A stretch of DNA of 64,000 nt from Hydrogenophaga sp. (GTDB lineage: Bacteria > Pseudomonadota > Gammaproteobacteria > Burkholderiales > Burkholderiaceae_C): assembly GCF_018780075.1 (NCBI RefSeq), contig NZ_JADMKB010000003.1, positions 124,001 through 188,000 of the forward strand, given 5' to 3'. Positions within the stretch are counted from its first letter, which is position 1; each line of letters begins with the position of its first letter. The notes under the pieces are model-generated. The model was given only the letters and a program-made list of their open reading frames with translations, searched no databases and was not told the origin of the DNA. The position numbers and the translations under genes are program-made. Shown here piece by piece: positions 9,789-17,386 of this stretch.

Positions 9789-11800
9789 TCACATTGAAAA
9801 ACCTGGTCCTTCGTCGCGGCACGAAGGTCCTGCTCGATGGCGCTTCCGCCACCATCAACCCCGGTGAAAAAGTCGGCCTGGTCGGGCGCAACGGCGCCGG
9901 CAAGTCCAGCCTGTTCGGTCTGCTCAACAAAACATTGCACGAAGACAAGGGCGACTTCTATGTGCCCGCCCAGTGGCGCATGGCCCAGGTGGCGCAGGAC
10001 ATGCCCGAAACCGACATGCCCGCCACGCAGTTCGTGATCGAAGGCGACGTGACCCTGCTTGCCGCCCAGCAGGAGGTGACCGCATCGGAAGACAGCAACG
10101 ATGGCGAGCGCATGGCCCACGCCTACATGGCGCTGCACGACGCCGGTGCGCACGACGCCCCGGCCCGCGCGCAAGCCCTGATCCTCGGTCTGGGTTTCCG
10201 CATGGACGAGCTGGACCGCCCTGTCAACAGCTTCTCGGGCGGCTGGCGCATGCGCCTGCAACTCGCGCGCGCGCTGATGTGTCCCAGCGATCTGCTGCTG
10301 CTCGACGAGCCCACCAACCACTTGGACCTTGACGCGCTGGTCTGGCTGGAGGCCTGGCTGCAACGTTACAGCGGCACCATGCTGGTGATCAGCCACGACC
10401 GCGAGTTCCTGGACGCCGTGACCAACGTCACCATCCACATCGAACGCGCCCAACTCACGCGCTATGGTGGCAACTACAGCAAGTTCGAGGACATGCGCGC
10501 CGAGCAGATGGCGTTGCAGGCCACGGCGTACTCCAAACAGCAAGAGAAGGTCGCGCACCTGCAGAAGTTCATCGACCGCTTCAAGGCCAAGGCCAGCAAG
10601 GCCAAGCAGGCGCAGAGCCGCGTCAAGGCACTGGAGCGCATGGAGAAAATCGGCCCGGTGCTCGCCGATGCCGACTTCACCTTCGAGTTCAGCGAACCCC
10701 AAAACCTGCCCAACCCGATGCTGGCGATGCAGGACGTCAGCTTTGGCTACCCCGCGCCGGAAGACGGCGGCGAGCCCACCGTGATCGTGCGCAACGTCAG
10801 CCGCTCGGTGCTGGCCGGTCAGCGCATCGGCATCCTGGGCGCCAACGGCCAGGGCAAGTCCACCGTGGTCAAGACCATTGCGCGCGACCTTTCGGCGATC
10901 AGCGGCCAGGTCACCGAAGGCAAGGGGCTGAACATCGGCTATTTCGCCCAACAGGAACTCGATGTGCTGCGACCCGCCGACACCCCGCTGGAGCACATGA
11001 TCCGCCTGGTGCGCGAATGCACCGCGCAGAGCCGCCTGAGTGGTCAGGCCACGCGCGAGCAGGACCTGCGCAGCTTCCTCGGCAGCTTCAACTTCACCGG
11101 CGACCAGGTGAAGCAGGCGGTGGGCAGCATGAGCGGCGGTGAAAAGGCCCGCCTGGTGCTGTGCATGATCGTCTGGCAGCGCCCCAACCTGCTGCTGCTC
11201 GACGAACCCACCAACCACCTCGATCTCGCGACGCGTGAGGCCTTGTCGATGGCGCTCAACGAATTCGAAGGCACCGTCATGCTGGTCAGCCACGATCGCG
11301 CGCTGTTGCGTGCGGTCTGCGACGAGTTCTGGCTGGTCTCACGCGGCGGCATCGGCCCCTTCGATGGCGATCTCGACGACTACCAGCGCTATCTGCTGGA
11401 CGTGGCCAAACAGGCCCGCGAAGCCCAGCGTCAGGAACAGAAAGACCAGCGCAACGCGCCAGCGGCCACCCCGGTTGTGGCCGTGGCAGCGCCTGCCGCT
11501 GCGCCTGCTCAGGTGGTCAATCGCAGCCCGGAGCAACGAAAGCAGGACGCCCAACGCCGGCAGCAACTGACCGAGCAGCTGCGCCCTTTGAAGAAGGAGT
11601 TGGAGCAAAACGAAAAGCGCATGGCGGCGCTGTCCCATGAAAAAGCGGCTTTGGAGGCTGTGCTGAGCCAGCAGACCACGCCGTCGGCCATGGCCGATGC
11701 GGGGCGCAAGCTCAAAGCCGTCAACGACGACATCGAGGCGCTGGAAGCGCGCTGGTTGGAACTGACCGACGCCATCGAATCGGCCAACAGCGTTGTGTGA
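9785..11800 (+). CDS. ABC-F family ATPase (YheS/Uup type)
   Basis: 671 residues without membrane segments, two ABC domains. First Walker A GRNGAGKSS at 34-42 with LSGG-like F-S-G-G-W and L-L-L-L-D-E-P-T-N-H-L-D; second Walker A GANGQGKST near residue 353 with M-S-G-G-E-K and a second L-L-L-L-D-E-P-T-N-H-L-D. The linker between domains is basic and a coiled-coil C-terminal arm follows an Ala/Pro-rich hinge. ABC-F proteins act on the ribosome. The length and C-terminal arm resemble YheS; I cannot assign the exact subfamily. ATG overlaps the prmB stop. Confidence 0.88.
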   Translation: MITLKNLVLRRGTKVLLDGASATINPGEKVGLVGRNGAGKSSLFGLLNKTLHEDKGDFYVPAQWRMAQVAQDMPETDMPATQFVIEGDVTLLAAQQEVTASEDSNDGERMAHAYMALHDAGAHDAPARAQALILGLGFRMDELDRPVNSFSGGWRMRLQLARALMCPSDLLLLDEPTNHLDLDALVWLEAWLQRYSGTMLVISHDREFLDAVTNVTIHIERAQLTRYGGNYSKFEDMRAEQMALQATAYSKQQEKVAHLQKFIDRFKAKASKAKQAQSRVKALERMEKIGPVLADADFTFEFSEPQNLPNPMLAMQDVSFGYPAPEDGGEPTVIVRNVSRSVLAGQRIGILGANGQGKSTVVKTIARDLSAISGQVTEGKGLNIGYFAQQELDVLRPADTPLEHMIRLVRECTAQSRLSGQATREQDLRSFLGSFNFTGDQVKQAVGSMSGGEKARLVLCMIVWQRPNLLLLDEPTNHLDLATREALSMALNEFEGTVMLVSHDRALLRAVCDEFWLVSRGGIGPFDGDLDDYQRYLLDVAKQAREAQRQEQKDQRNAPAATPVVAVAAPAAAPAQVVNRSPEQRKQDAQRRQQLTEQLRPLKKELEQNEKRMAALSHEKAALEAVLSQQTTPSAMADAGRKLKAVNDDIEALEARWLELTDAIESANSVV

Positions 11801-11927
11801 GCCTTGATCGCCGGTGAGGGTTTCAATCCGCTTTCTTCGGCTGCAACAGGCGAGCAACAAGACATTGAACTTCGCGCTACATTCCCCACGTGTTTTTCAA
11901 CCGCCCACTTGAAAGGTAAACCCTCAC

Positions 11928-12176
11928 ATGATGTCCATTCTCGGAACACTGTTCATTGGCCTGATCGCGGGCTTTGTCGCCCGTGCCATCAAACCCGGCG
12001 ACGACGGCATGGGCTGGATCATGACCGCTGTGCTGGGCGTGGCCGGCTCGTTTCTCGCCAGCTATGGCGGTGCCGCGCTGGGTCTCTATGGCCCTGGCCA
12101 GATCGCCGGTTTTGTCGCGTCGGTGATTGGTGCAGTGATCCTGTTGGTGATCTACGGTTTCGTGAAGAAAAAGTAG
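11928..12176 (+). CDS. GlsB/YeaQ/YmgE family stress-response membrane protein
   Basis: 82 residues with three hydrophobic segments rich in Gly and Ala (IGLIAGFVARAI, MGWIMTAVLGVAGSFL, IAGFVASVIGAVILLVIYGF) and a basic KKK end. This is the transglycosylase-associated/GlsB family of small inner-membrane proteins linked to stress. Function is poorly defined. AAAGG at 11912-11916 supports the first of two adjacent ATG codons. A strong terminator lies 60 bp downstream. Confidence 0.85.
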   Translation: MMSILGTLFIGLIAGFVARAIKPGDDGMGWIMTAVLGVAGSFLASYGGAALGLYGPGQIAGFVASVIGAVILLVIYGFVKKK

Positions 12177-12238
12177 GCTTTGAATGGGTTATCCGGGGTG
12201 AGCTTTCCAAGCGCATCCCCAGGACCAAACAAGCATGA

Positions 12239-12270
12239 AAAAAGCCCCGATCTTGCGATCGGGGCTTTTT
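12239..12270. terminator. Bidirectional intrinsic terminator
   Basis: Perfect stem AAAAAGCCCCGATC (12239-12252) with GATCGGGGCTTTTT (12257-12270) around a TTGC loop. It ends in a T run on the plus strand and, by symmetry, on the minus strand. It would serve both the small membrane protein gene (plus) and the tRNA-Lys operon (minus). Confidence 0.92.
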
Positions 12271-12273
12271 ATT

Positions 12274-12349
12274 TGGTGGGACGTGCGGGGGTCGAACCCA
12301 CGACAAACGGATTAAAAGTCCGCTGCTCTACCAACTGAGCTAACGTCCC
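12274..12349 (-). tRNA. tRNA-Lys (anticodon TTT)
   Basis: 76 nt including encoded CCA. Reading minus: acceptor GGGACGT pairs with ACGTCCC, D arm AGCTCAGTTGGTAGAGC, anticodon loop CTTTTAA with anticodon TTT, T arm with GGTTCGA, discriminator A and CCA. Second in a two-tRNA transcript, followed directly by the terminator. Confidence 0.97.
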
Positions 12350-12424
12350 ATCAACTGGGCGCTCCAGAAGACTCACATCTACCAGAACAGATTCACAACT
12401 GCGAGACCCGAACCATGAATCTCA

Positions 12425-12500
12425 TGGTGGGGCGTGAGTGACTCGAACACTCGACCTACGGATTAAGAGTCCGCTGCTCTACCAACTGAGCTAACGCCCC
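12425..12500 (-). tRNA. tRNA-Lys (anticodon CTT)
   Basis: 76 nt with encoded CCA. Acceptor GGGGCGT/ACGCCCC, D arm AGCTCAGTTGGTAGAGC, anticodon loop CTCTTAA with anticodon CTT, TGTTCGA in the T loop. It lies 75 bp upstream of the TTT isoacceptor on the same strand and shares its D arm and most of the anticodon arm, so one probably arose by duplication of the other. Confidence 0.97.
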
Positions 12501-12543
12501 TCTTGGTCTCGCAGTGTCAGGCTTGCATCCTGCGAAGCCTCGA

Positions 12544-12572
12544 ATTATAGCGTCCTTTTTGCGTGATTTGAA
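12544..12572 (-). promoter_or_regulatory. Predicted sigma-70 promoter for the tRNA-Lys pair
   Basis: On the minus strand TATAAT (12549-12544) is preceded after 17 bp by TTCAAA (12572-12567). The expected start near 12537 is about 37 nt before the mature tRNA-Lys(CTT). The elements overlap the last codons of tcdA, so the tRNAs appear to be transcribed independently of it. Confidence 0.6.
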
Positions 12573-13351
12573 GTGGAGGCAAAAGCTTTTCCAGAATTTG
12601 CCAGAGCGTTCATCAGCCACCCTGCTGCACACAGTCCAAAGGTGGCAGTGACACTCACGATGGAGCCGTATCCATGGCAATTCAGTGATCCGTCACCCGC
12701 TTCAATTTCGCAGGATGCATCGGGTGGCGCCACCGGTTCGCGGCTGAACACGCATGCGGTGTGCATGGGCCCGGTTCTGGCGGCGCCGTGGTCCTTGCGC
12801 AAACGGTAGCGGAGCTGGGCCAACAGAGGGTCGTGAGTGACCTCGGCCAGATCTGCCACCTGCACGGCCTGCGCAAGGCGTTTACCACCCGCTGCACCAA
12901 CCGTCACAAACGGGACCTTCTCACGCAGTGCCCAGGCGGCCAGTGCAGTCTTTGCTCGCACCTGGTCGCAGGCGTCGATCAGACCCGAGGGCATGCCATC
13001 GTTGAGGGGCAACAACGCTGGCCAGTTGTCTGCGGTGACAAAATCGTCGACCACATTCACTTGGCAATCCGGGTGAAACAGCGCGATGCGCTCGCGCATG
13101 GCCTCGGCCTTGGATTGACCCAGCGTGGGCTCCAGTGCGTGTATCTGGCGGTTGATGTTGGATTCGGACACATGGTCCATGTCGATCAGCGTGAGTTGCC
13201 GCACGCCGCTGCGCGCCAGCGCTTCGACGGCCCAGGACCCGACACCACCGATTCCGACCACCACCACATGGGCATCAAAGATCGCCTGTGCACCGGACAC
13301 ACCGTAGAGGCGCCGCAACCCACCAAAGCGGCGCTCGAATTCAACGCTCAT
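12545..13351 (-). CDS. tcdA: tRNA threonylcarbamoyladenosine dehydratase
   Basis: 268 residues, E1/ThiF fold. Nucleotide-binding motif V-V-V-G-I-G-G-V-G-S-W-A-V-E-A-L-A-R-S-G, then L-I-D-M-D-H-V-S-E-S-N-I-N-R-Q, typical of the TcdA (CsdL/YgdL) group. It cyclises t6A37 of tRNA to ct6A using ATP. Its start overlaps the stop of the upstream YeeE/YedE gene by 4 bp. Its 3' end carries the tRNA-Lys promoter, a neat coincidence since tRNA-Lys is one of the t6A-bearing substrates. Confidence 0.9.
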   Translation of the reverse strand: MSVEFERRFGGLRRLYGVSGAQAIFDAHVVVVGIGGVGSWAVEALARSGVRQLTLIDMDHVSESNINRQIHALEPTLGQSKAEAMRERIALFHPDCQVNVVDDFVTADNWPALLPLNDGMPSGLIDACDQVRAKTALAAWALREKVPFVTVGAAGGKRLAQAVQVADLAEVTHDPLLAQLRYRLRKDHGAARTGPMHTACVFSREPVAPPDASCEIEAGDGSLNCHGYGSIVSVTATFGLCAAGWLMNALANSGKAFASTSNHAKRTL

Positions 13352-14460
13352 TCGCGCTCCAGCAACCAGATCTGGAAACGGAATCCCAGCCAGGCGCCAG
13401 TCATGATGCCCGCCACGGCAATCGCACTGGTGAGGCTGAGTGTTGAAAGACCCGACAAGCCTTGTCCGATCGTGCAACCGAGGGCCGTGACACCGCCCGC
13501 GCCCATGCACGCGGCGCCCACGAGATGCAGCGCCGTGTCCTGCGTGTTGCGAAAGCCCTCCCATCGAAAACTGCGGGACATGAGTGCTTCGATGAACGCG
13601 CCCACCACCACACCGGCGACCGACGCCACGCCCAGCGTGAGCACCTTGGAGGTGTCACTGAAATGAATGAGCCAGTCGAGCGTGTAGGCCATGGGCGCCG
13701 TAAAAGTCAGAGACTCCATGCGCCCGCTGTTGGTGGCGAGGTACACCGAGTCAAGCGTCTCGGGGTGCTCGGCCACAAAACCCAGGTGCCCGCTGATCCA
13801 CCACATCAACGCAATCACCGACCCCAGCCCGAGACCGGCCAACAGGTTGTTGGCACTCCTGAAATCGGCGCTGGCCAGCGCCCAGATCACCAACGCACCG
13901 CCGATCAACAGCGCCGCCAACAGACCTGTTGTGGCCGGCGCCATGCCCGTGGCCTGCGTGAGCCACATGGGCAGCGTCCCACCCGAAGCGATGTCGAAAG
14001 CCACCAGGTCAACCGTATTGACCCGCAGCACAGCGAGAACACCGCGCAACGTGGCAAAGGCCACGAAACCCATGACGAAAAACACGACCAGCGATTTCAG
14101 GCTGCCCGTGCCGATGCGCACCAGTGTCTTGCTGCCGCAACCGGAGGCCAGCACCATGCCGAATCCAAACAGCAACCCGCCCACAGTGGCCGAGAGCCAG
14201 ACGATGCGGCCAGAGGCGTAAATGGTCTTCCCGGTGTCGATCCACCCCAGCCAGCCCATCCCGTAGAACCCGATCGACGCGACGCCGACCGCCATGCCCC
14301 ACATGCGCATGCGGGTCCAAGAACCCATGTTGACGATGTCGCTGACCGCGCCCATCGTGCAGAACTGGGTGCGTTGCGCGATGAAGCCAAAAAGCAGTGA
14401 GGCCGCGAAAGCGGCCCACAGCACAAGCGTTTGCAATTGTTGAAAGTCAGCGATGTCCAT
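13348..14460 (-). CDS. YeeE/YedE family sulfur-compound transporter
   Basis: 370 residues, about nine or ten hydrophobic segments. Conserved cysteine-bearing turns typical of YeeE/YedE (TsuA-like) proteins are present: R-T-Q-F-C-T-M-G near residue 34, A-S-G-C-G-S-K-T-L near 108 and A-L-G-C-T-I-G-Q-G-L-S-G near 335. The family moves thiosulfate or other reduced sulfur across the inner membrane. ATGA overlap with tcdA downstream indicates one operon. Confidence 0.85.
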   Translation of the reverse strand: MDIADFQQLQTLVLWAAFAASLLFGFIAQRTQFCTMGAVSDIVNMGSWTRMRMWGMAVGVASIGFYGMGWLGWIDTGKTIYASGRIVWLSATVGGLLFGFGMVLASGCGSKTLVRIGTGSLKSLVVFFVMGFVAFATLRGVLAVLRVNTVDLVAFDIASGGTLPMWLTQATGMAPATTGLLAALLIGGALVIWALASADFRSANNLLAGLGLGSVIALMWWISGHLGFVAEHPETLDSVYLATNSGRMESLTFTAPMAYTLDWLIHFSDTSKVLTLGVASVAGVVVGAFIEALMSRSFRWEGFRNTQDTALHLVGAACMGAGGVTALGCTIGQGLSGLSTLSLTSAIAVAGIMTGAWLGFRFQIWLLERE

Positions 14461-14529
14461 GCCGGCATTGTAGAAGCCGCCTCTCTCCGCTGAACCAGGC
14501 TGGCTTGAGGGTCCAGCTCTCAGCGGCTT

Positions 14530-15327
14530 TCAGCGCAGACGCGCGAGCCGCTCTCGGCCAGCAGCGGCGGCCTCCGACTGCGGGTAACCCTTCACCAACG
14601 CTTCAAGGGTTCGCTGAGCGGCCTTGCCGTCCTTCAGCTCCACCTGGCTGTTGGCCATGGCCAGCATGGCCTCGGGAGCACGCAAATGCGTCGGAAACTG
14701 GGTCACCAGGCGGCGGTGACTGTCGATCGACTCCTTGTAGGCTCGGGTGGCGTACTGGGCGTTGCCCAACCAGTACAGCGCGGATGCCGTGTAACCGCTG
14801 CTGGGATACCGACGAAGCAAGCCCGCGTAAGCCGCAGACGCAGCGCCGAACTCGGACTTGCGCAGCAACTCCATGGCCGCATCGTAGTCGCGCTTCTCTT
14901 CGGGTGCGGCAACAAACTCTGCACCGTCGAGCGATACCCGTACGGGTTCGACCTGCTTCAGCCGTGCATCCACGCCAGCCTGCACGTCTTTTTGCAGGCG
15001 CTGCAACTCCGATACATCACGGGCCAGTTGCTCATTCTGACCACGCAGCCGGGCGATTTCAGCACGCAACTGCTCGTTCTGATTGGACAACTCCAGCAGG
15101 CTGCGCTGACTCGTGGCGCTGTTTTCACGCAATTCGTTGATGAGGCGACTCAAGGCGGCGTCGTTCGATTGCCGGTAGGCATCGAATTTTTGGCGCACGT
15201 CCAGAATGGCCTTGCGCGCCTCGTCGTCGTCAAACAGGGCATGGGCCTGCAGGGGCCACAAGCAGGCGCCCACCAGCGCCAAGGTGCCCCACAACGGTGT
15301 CAAGGAAGCGGGTGAGCGCAAGGTCAT
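14530..15327 (-). CDS. cpoB: Cell division coordinator CpoB (YbgF)
   Basis: 265 residues. Signal peptide ending A-H-A near residue 30, then a coiled-coil region (about 50-110, LSNQNEQLRAEIARLR-type heptads), then three TPR-like repeats at the C-terminus (Y-D-A-A-M-E-L-L-R-K-S-E-F-G-A-A...). CpoB trimerises, binds TolA and couples outer-membrane constriction to peptidoglycan synthesis. Start ATG 15327 follows the pal stop by one base. Last gene of the tolB-pal-cpoB unit. Confidence 0.9.
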   Translation of the reverse strand: MTLRSPASLTPLWGTLALVGACLWPLQAHALFDDDEARKAILDVRQKFDAYRQSNDAALSRLINELRENSATSQRSLLELSNQNEQLRAEIARLRGQNEQLARDVSELQRLQKDVQAGVDARLKQVEPVRVSLDGAEFVAAPEEKRDYDAAMELLRKSEFGAASAAYAGLLRRYPSSGYTASALYWLGNAQYATRAYKESIDSHRRLVTQFPTHLRAPEAMLAMANSQVELKDGKAAQRTLEALVKGYPQSEAAAAGRERLARLR

Positions 15328-15328
15328 G

Positions 15329-15904
15329 TCAGCGGTAGGTGACTTCAACGCGACGGTTCTTGCCATAGGACGTTTCGTCCATGCCAATGGCGGCCGGCCG
15401 TTCCTCGCCGAAGCTCACCGGCTCCATCTGGGATTCGGACACGCCCAGCAAAGCCAGAGCGCGGCGCACCGCCTCGGCACGCTTCTGTCCCAGTGCGATG
15501 TTGTATTCGCGGCTGCCGCGCTCGTCGGTGTGACCCTCAAGCCCGACCCTGCGGTTCGGATTGGCCTTGAGGAAACGGGCATTGGCTTCCAACACAGCGG
15601 TGGAATCCGCGCGAACAGCAAAACTGTCGTAGTCGAAATACACCACACGCGACAACGCGGCGGGCTGTGGAACGTCAATGCCGGGCACTTGGACCTCGGC
15701 CACATTGCGTGGATCAACACCCGTGGTGCCGTCGCCCGCCTGCCCTGTGCTGGTGTTTCGGTCTTCCACAGGTGCGTCTTCGAGCTTCACGCTGGAGCCG
15801 CAGGCAGCGAGGGCGGACACAAGCAACAGGCTGGCGAAACGGGTTGCCCAGGTGCGGCTGATGAGCGCTTGCTCTTGTGGCATTGAAGTCGTATTTTTGA
15901 ACAT
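15329..15904 (-). CDS. pal: Peptidoglycan-associated lipoprotein
   Basis: 191 residues. Lipobox L-A-A-C with lipidated C35 (MFKNTTSMPQ... start, AAAGGGA upstream). OmpA-type C-terminal domain: V-Y-F-D-Y-D-S, then E-G-H-T-D-E-R-G-S-R-E-Y-N-I-A-L-G with the diaminopimelate-binding Asp and Arg, and R-R-V-E-V-T-Y at the end. It anchors the outer membrane to peptidoglycan and binds TolB. A second in-frame ATG seven codons later is also possible. Confidence 0.95.
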   Translation of the reverse strand: MFKNTTSMPQEQALISRTWATRFASLLLVSALAACGSSVKLEDAPVEDRNTSTGQAGDGTTGVDPRNVAEVQVPGIDVPQPAALSRVVYFDYDSFAVRADSTAVLEANARFLKANPNRRVGLEGHTDERGSREYNIALGQKRAEAVRRALALLGVSESQMEPVSFGEERPAAIGMDETSYGKNRRVEVTYR

Positions 15905-15972
15905 GTAACGGTCCCTTTCTGGATCGGTGTGAAAGCAAAAGTTGAAAGTGCGAGGTTTTGAAAAAACGGGCA

Positions 15973-17283
15973 TCAGCGCACAAAAGGCCCCCAGTCGGGC
16001 TCGCGGATGTCGCCTTGAGGGGTGGCCAGGCGCGTCTTGACACGTCCGTCCACGGTGGACGTCATCAGGGCCTCCCGACCACCGGCGCGCGTGGCGTAAA
16101 GAATCAGGCGGCTGTTGGGTGCAAAACTCGGGTTTTCGTCGGAGCCGGTGTCACTGACCACCGTCACCTTGCCACTGGCGAGCTCCATCACGTGCACGCG
16201 ATCACCGCCAGCGACCCTGGAAACGAAAGCCAGCCAACGGCCGTCAGGGCTGGGGGCCGGGGAGGTGCTCTCGCTGCCCACAAAGGTCAGTCGCTGGGGG
16301 TTATCACCCTGCGCACCCATGCGGTAGATCTGCGGGGAGCCGCCACGATCGCTCACGAAGTAGATGGAACGACCGTCTGGGCTGTACACCGGTTCGGTGT
16401 CGATGCTGGCGGACTGGGTGAGGCGCCTTGGCGCACCGCCGTTGGTGTCCAGGACATGAATCTGGGTATTGCCCGTGACCGCCAGGGCGGCGACCAGCTG
16501 GCGGCCATCGGGCGACCATGATGGCGCGCTGTTGGAGCCTCGAAAGTTGGCCAACAACCGCCTCCTGCCGGAGGCCACATCGTGCGAATAGATGACCGCC
16601 TTGCGCGCTTCAAACGACACATAGGCCAACTGGGCGCCGTTGGGCGACCAGTTGGGCGATGACAGCGGCATCGAGGAGGAGAATGCCGATTGCGCCCCCT
16701 CGCCATCGGAATCGGCGACATTCAAGGTGTGGCGCTGGCCAACCTTGGTGACGTAGGCGATGCGCGTGGCAAACACGCCTTTTTCGCCCGTGAGCTTTTC
16801 ATACACGTAGTCAGCGACCTTGTGTGCCGCAAAACGCAGCTCGCGGGCCGAAGCGGGAAAACTCAGTCCGCCCATGTCCTGGGACCGCACCGCGTCCCAC
16901 AGCCGGAAACGCACATCAAAGCGCCCATCGGCCAGGCGCGTCACGCTGCCCGTCAACAAGGCATCGGTGCCTTTCTCGCGCCACGGTGCCAGATCGGGTC
17001 GGGTGTTTTCGTCGATCTGGACGGGCAAGGGTTCCACGAACCGGAACTGTCCACTGCGCTCCAGGTCGGCACGGACGATGGTCGCGATGTCCTGATCCAC
17101 CTGGCTGTTGCCCCGGAAGGCGGCCGTCGAAATCGGAATCTGGGTCATGCCGGCGCCGGATACTTCAACCCTGAACTGGGCCAGCGCGTCTTTCAGGGGC
17201 AGCGCCATCAGCGGGAGTGCGGCGGCATGGGTCAACAGATGCCGCCGGGACGGCAGCCATTCGGGTCGATTCAAATCCTGCAT
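15973..17283 (-). CDS. tolB: Tol-Pal system protein TolB
   Basis: 436 residues. N-terminal domain followed by a beta-propeller with WSPDG/YSPDGR-type repeats (P-N-W-S-P-N-G, P-S-W-S-P-D-G-R, P-V-Y-S-P-D-G-R, P-A-P-S-P-D-G-R). The leader has S-R-R-H-L-L before the hydrophobic stretch and A-L-A-Q as the likely cleavage site, an unusual Tat-like signal for TolB. ATG 17283 was preferred over a TTG/ATG further upstream that adds a non-signal extension. tolQ, tolR and tolA are not adjacent: an ABC exporter diverges just upstream. Confidence 0.92.
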   Translation of the reverse strand: MQDLNRPEWLPSRRHLLTHAAALPLMALPLKDALAQFRVEVSGAGMTQIPISTAAFRGNSQVDQDIATIVRADLERSGQFRFVEPLPVQIDENTRPDLAPWREKGTDALLTGSVTRLADGRFDVRFRLWDAVRSQDMGGLSFPASARELRFAAHKVADYVYEKLTGEKGVFATRIAYVTKVGQRHTLNVADSDGEGAQSAFSSSMPLSSPNWSPNGAQLAYVSFEARKAVIYSHDVASGRRRLLANFRGSNSAPSWSPDGRQLVAALAVTGNTQIHVLDTNGGAPRRLTQSASIDTEPVYSPDGRSIYFVSDRGGSPQIYRMGAQGDNPQRLTFVGSESTSPAPSPDGRWLAFVSRVAGGDRVHVMELASGKVTVVSDTGSDENPSFAPNSRLILYATRAGGREALMTSTVDGRVKTRLATPQGDIREPDWGPFVR

Positions 17284-17386
17284 GCGTTGTTTGTGAGTGG
17301 TGATGCCTGTGCCAGCGCTGAGCCAGCGCCGCTTCAAGAGGGCCAACGGATAATACCGGATGAGCATGCCCCAGCCGTGACAAGAT

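Noticed and set aside
17341-17386. GATAAT/TATTAT sequence as a shared tolB/msbA promoter
   Set aside because: Plausible -10 elements occur on both strands near 17350, but no -35 at acceptable spacing was found for either gene.
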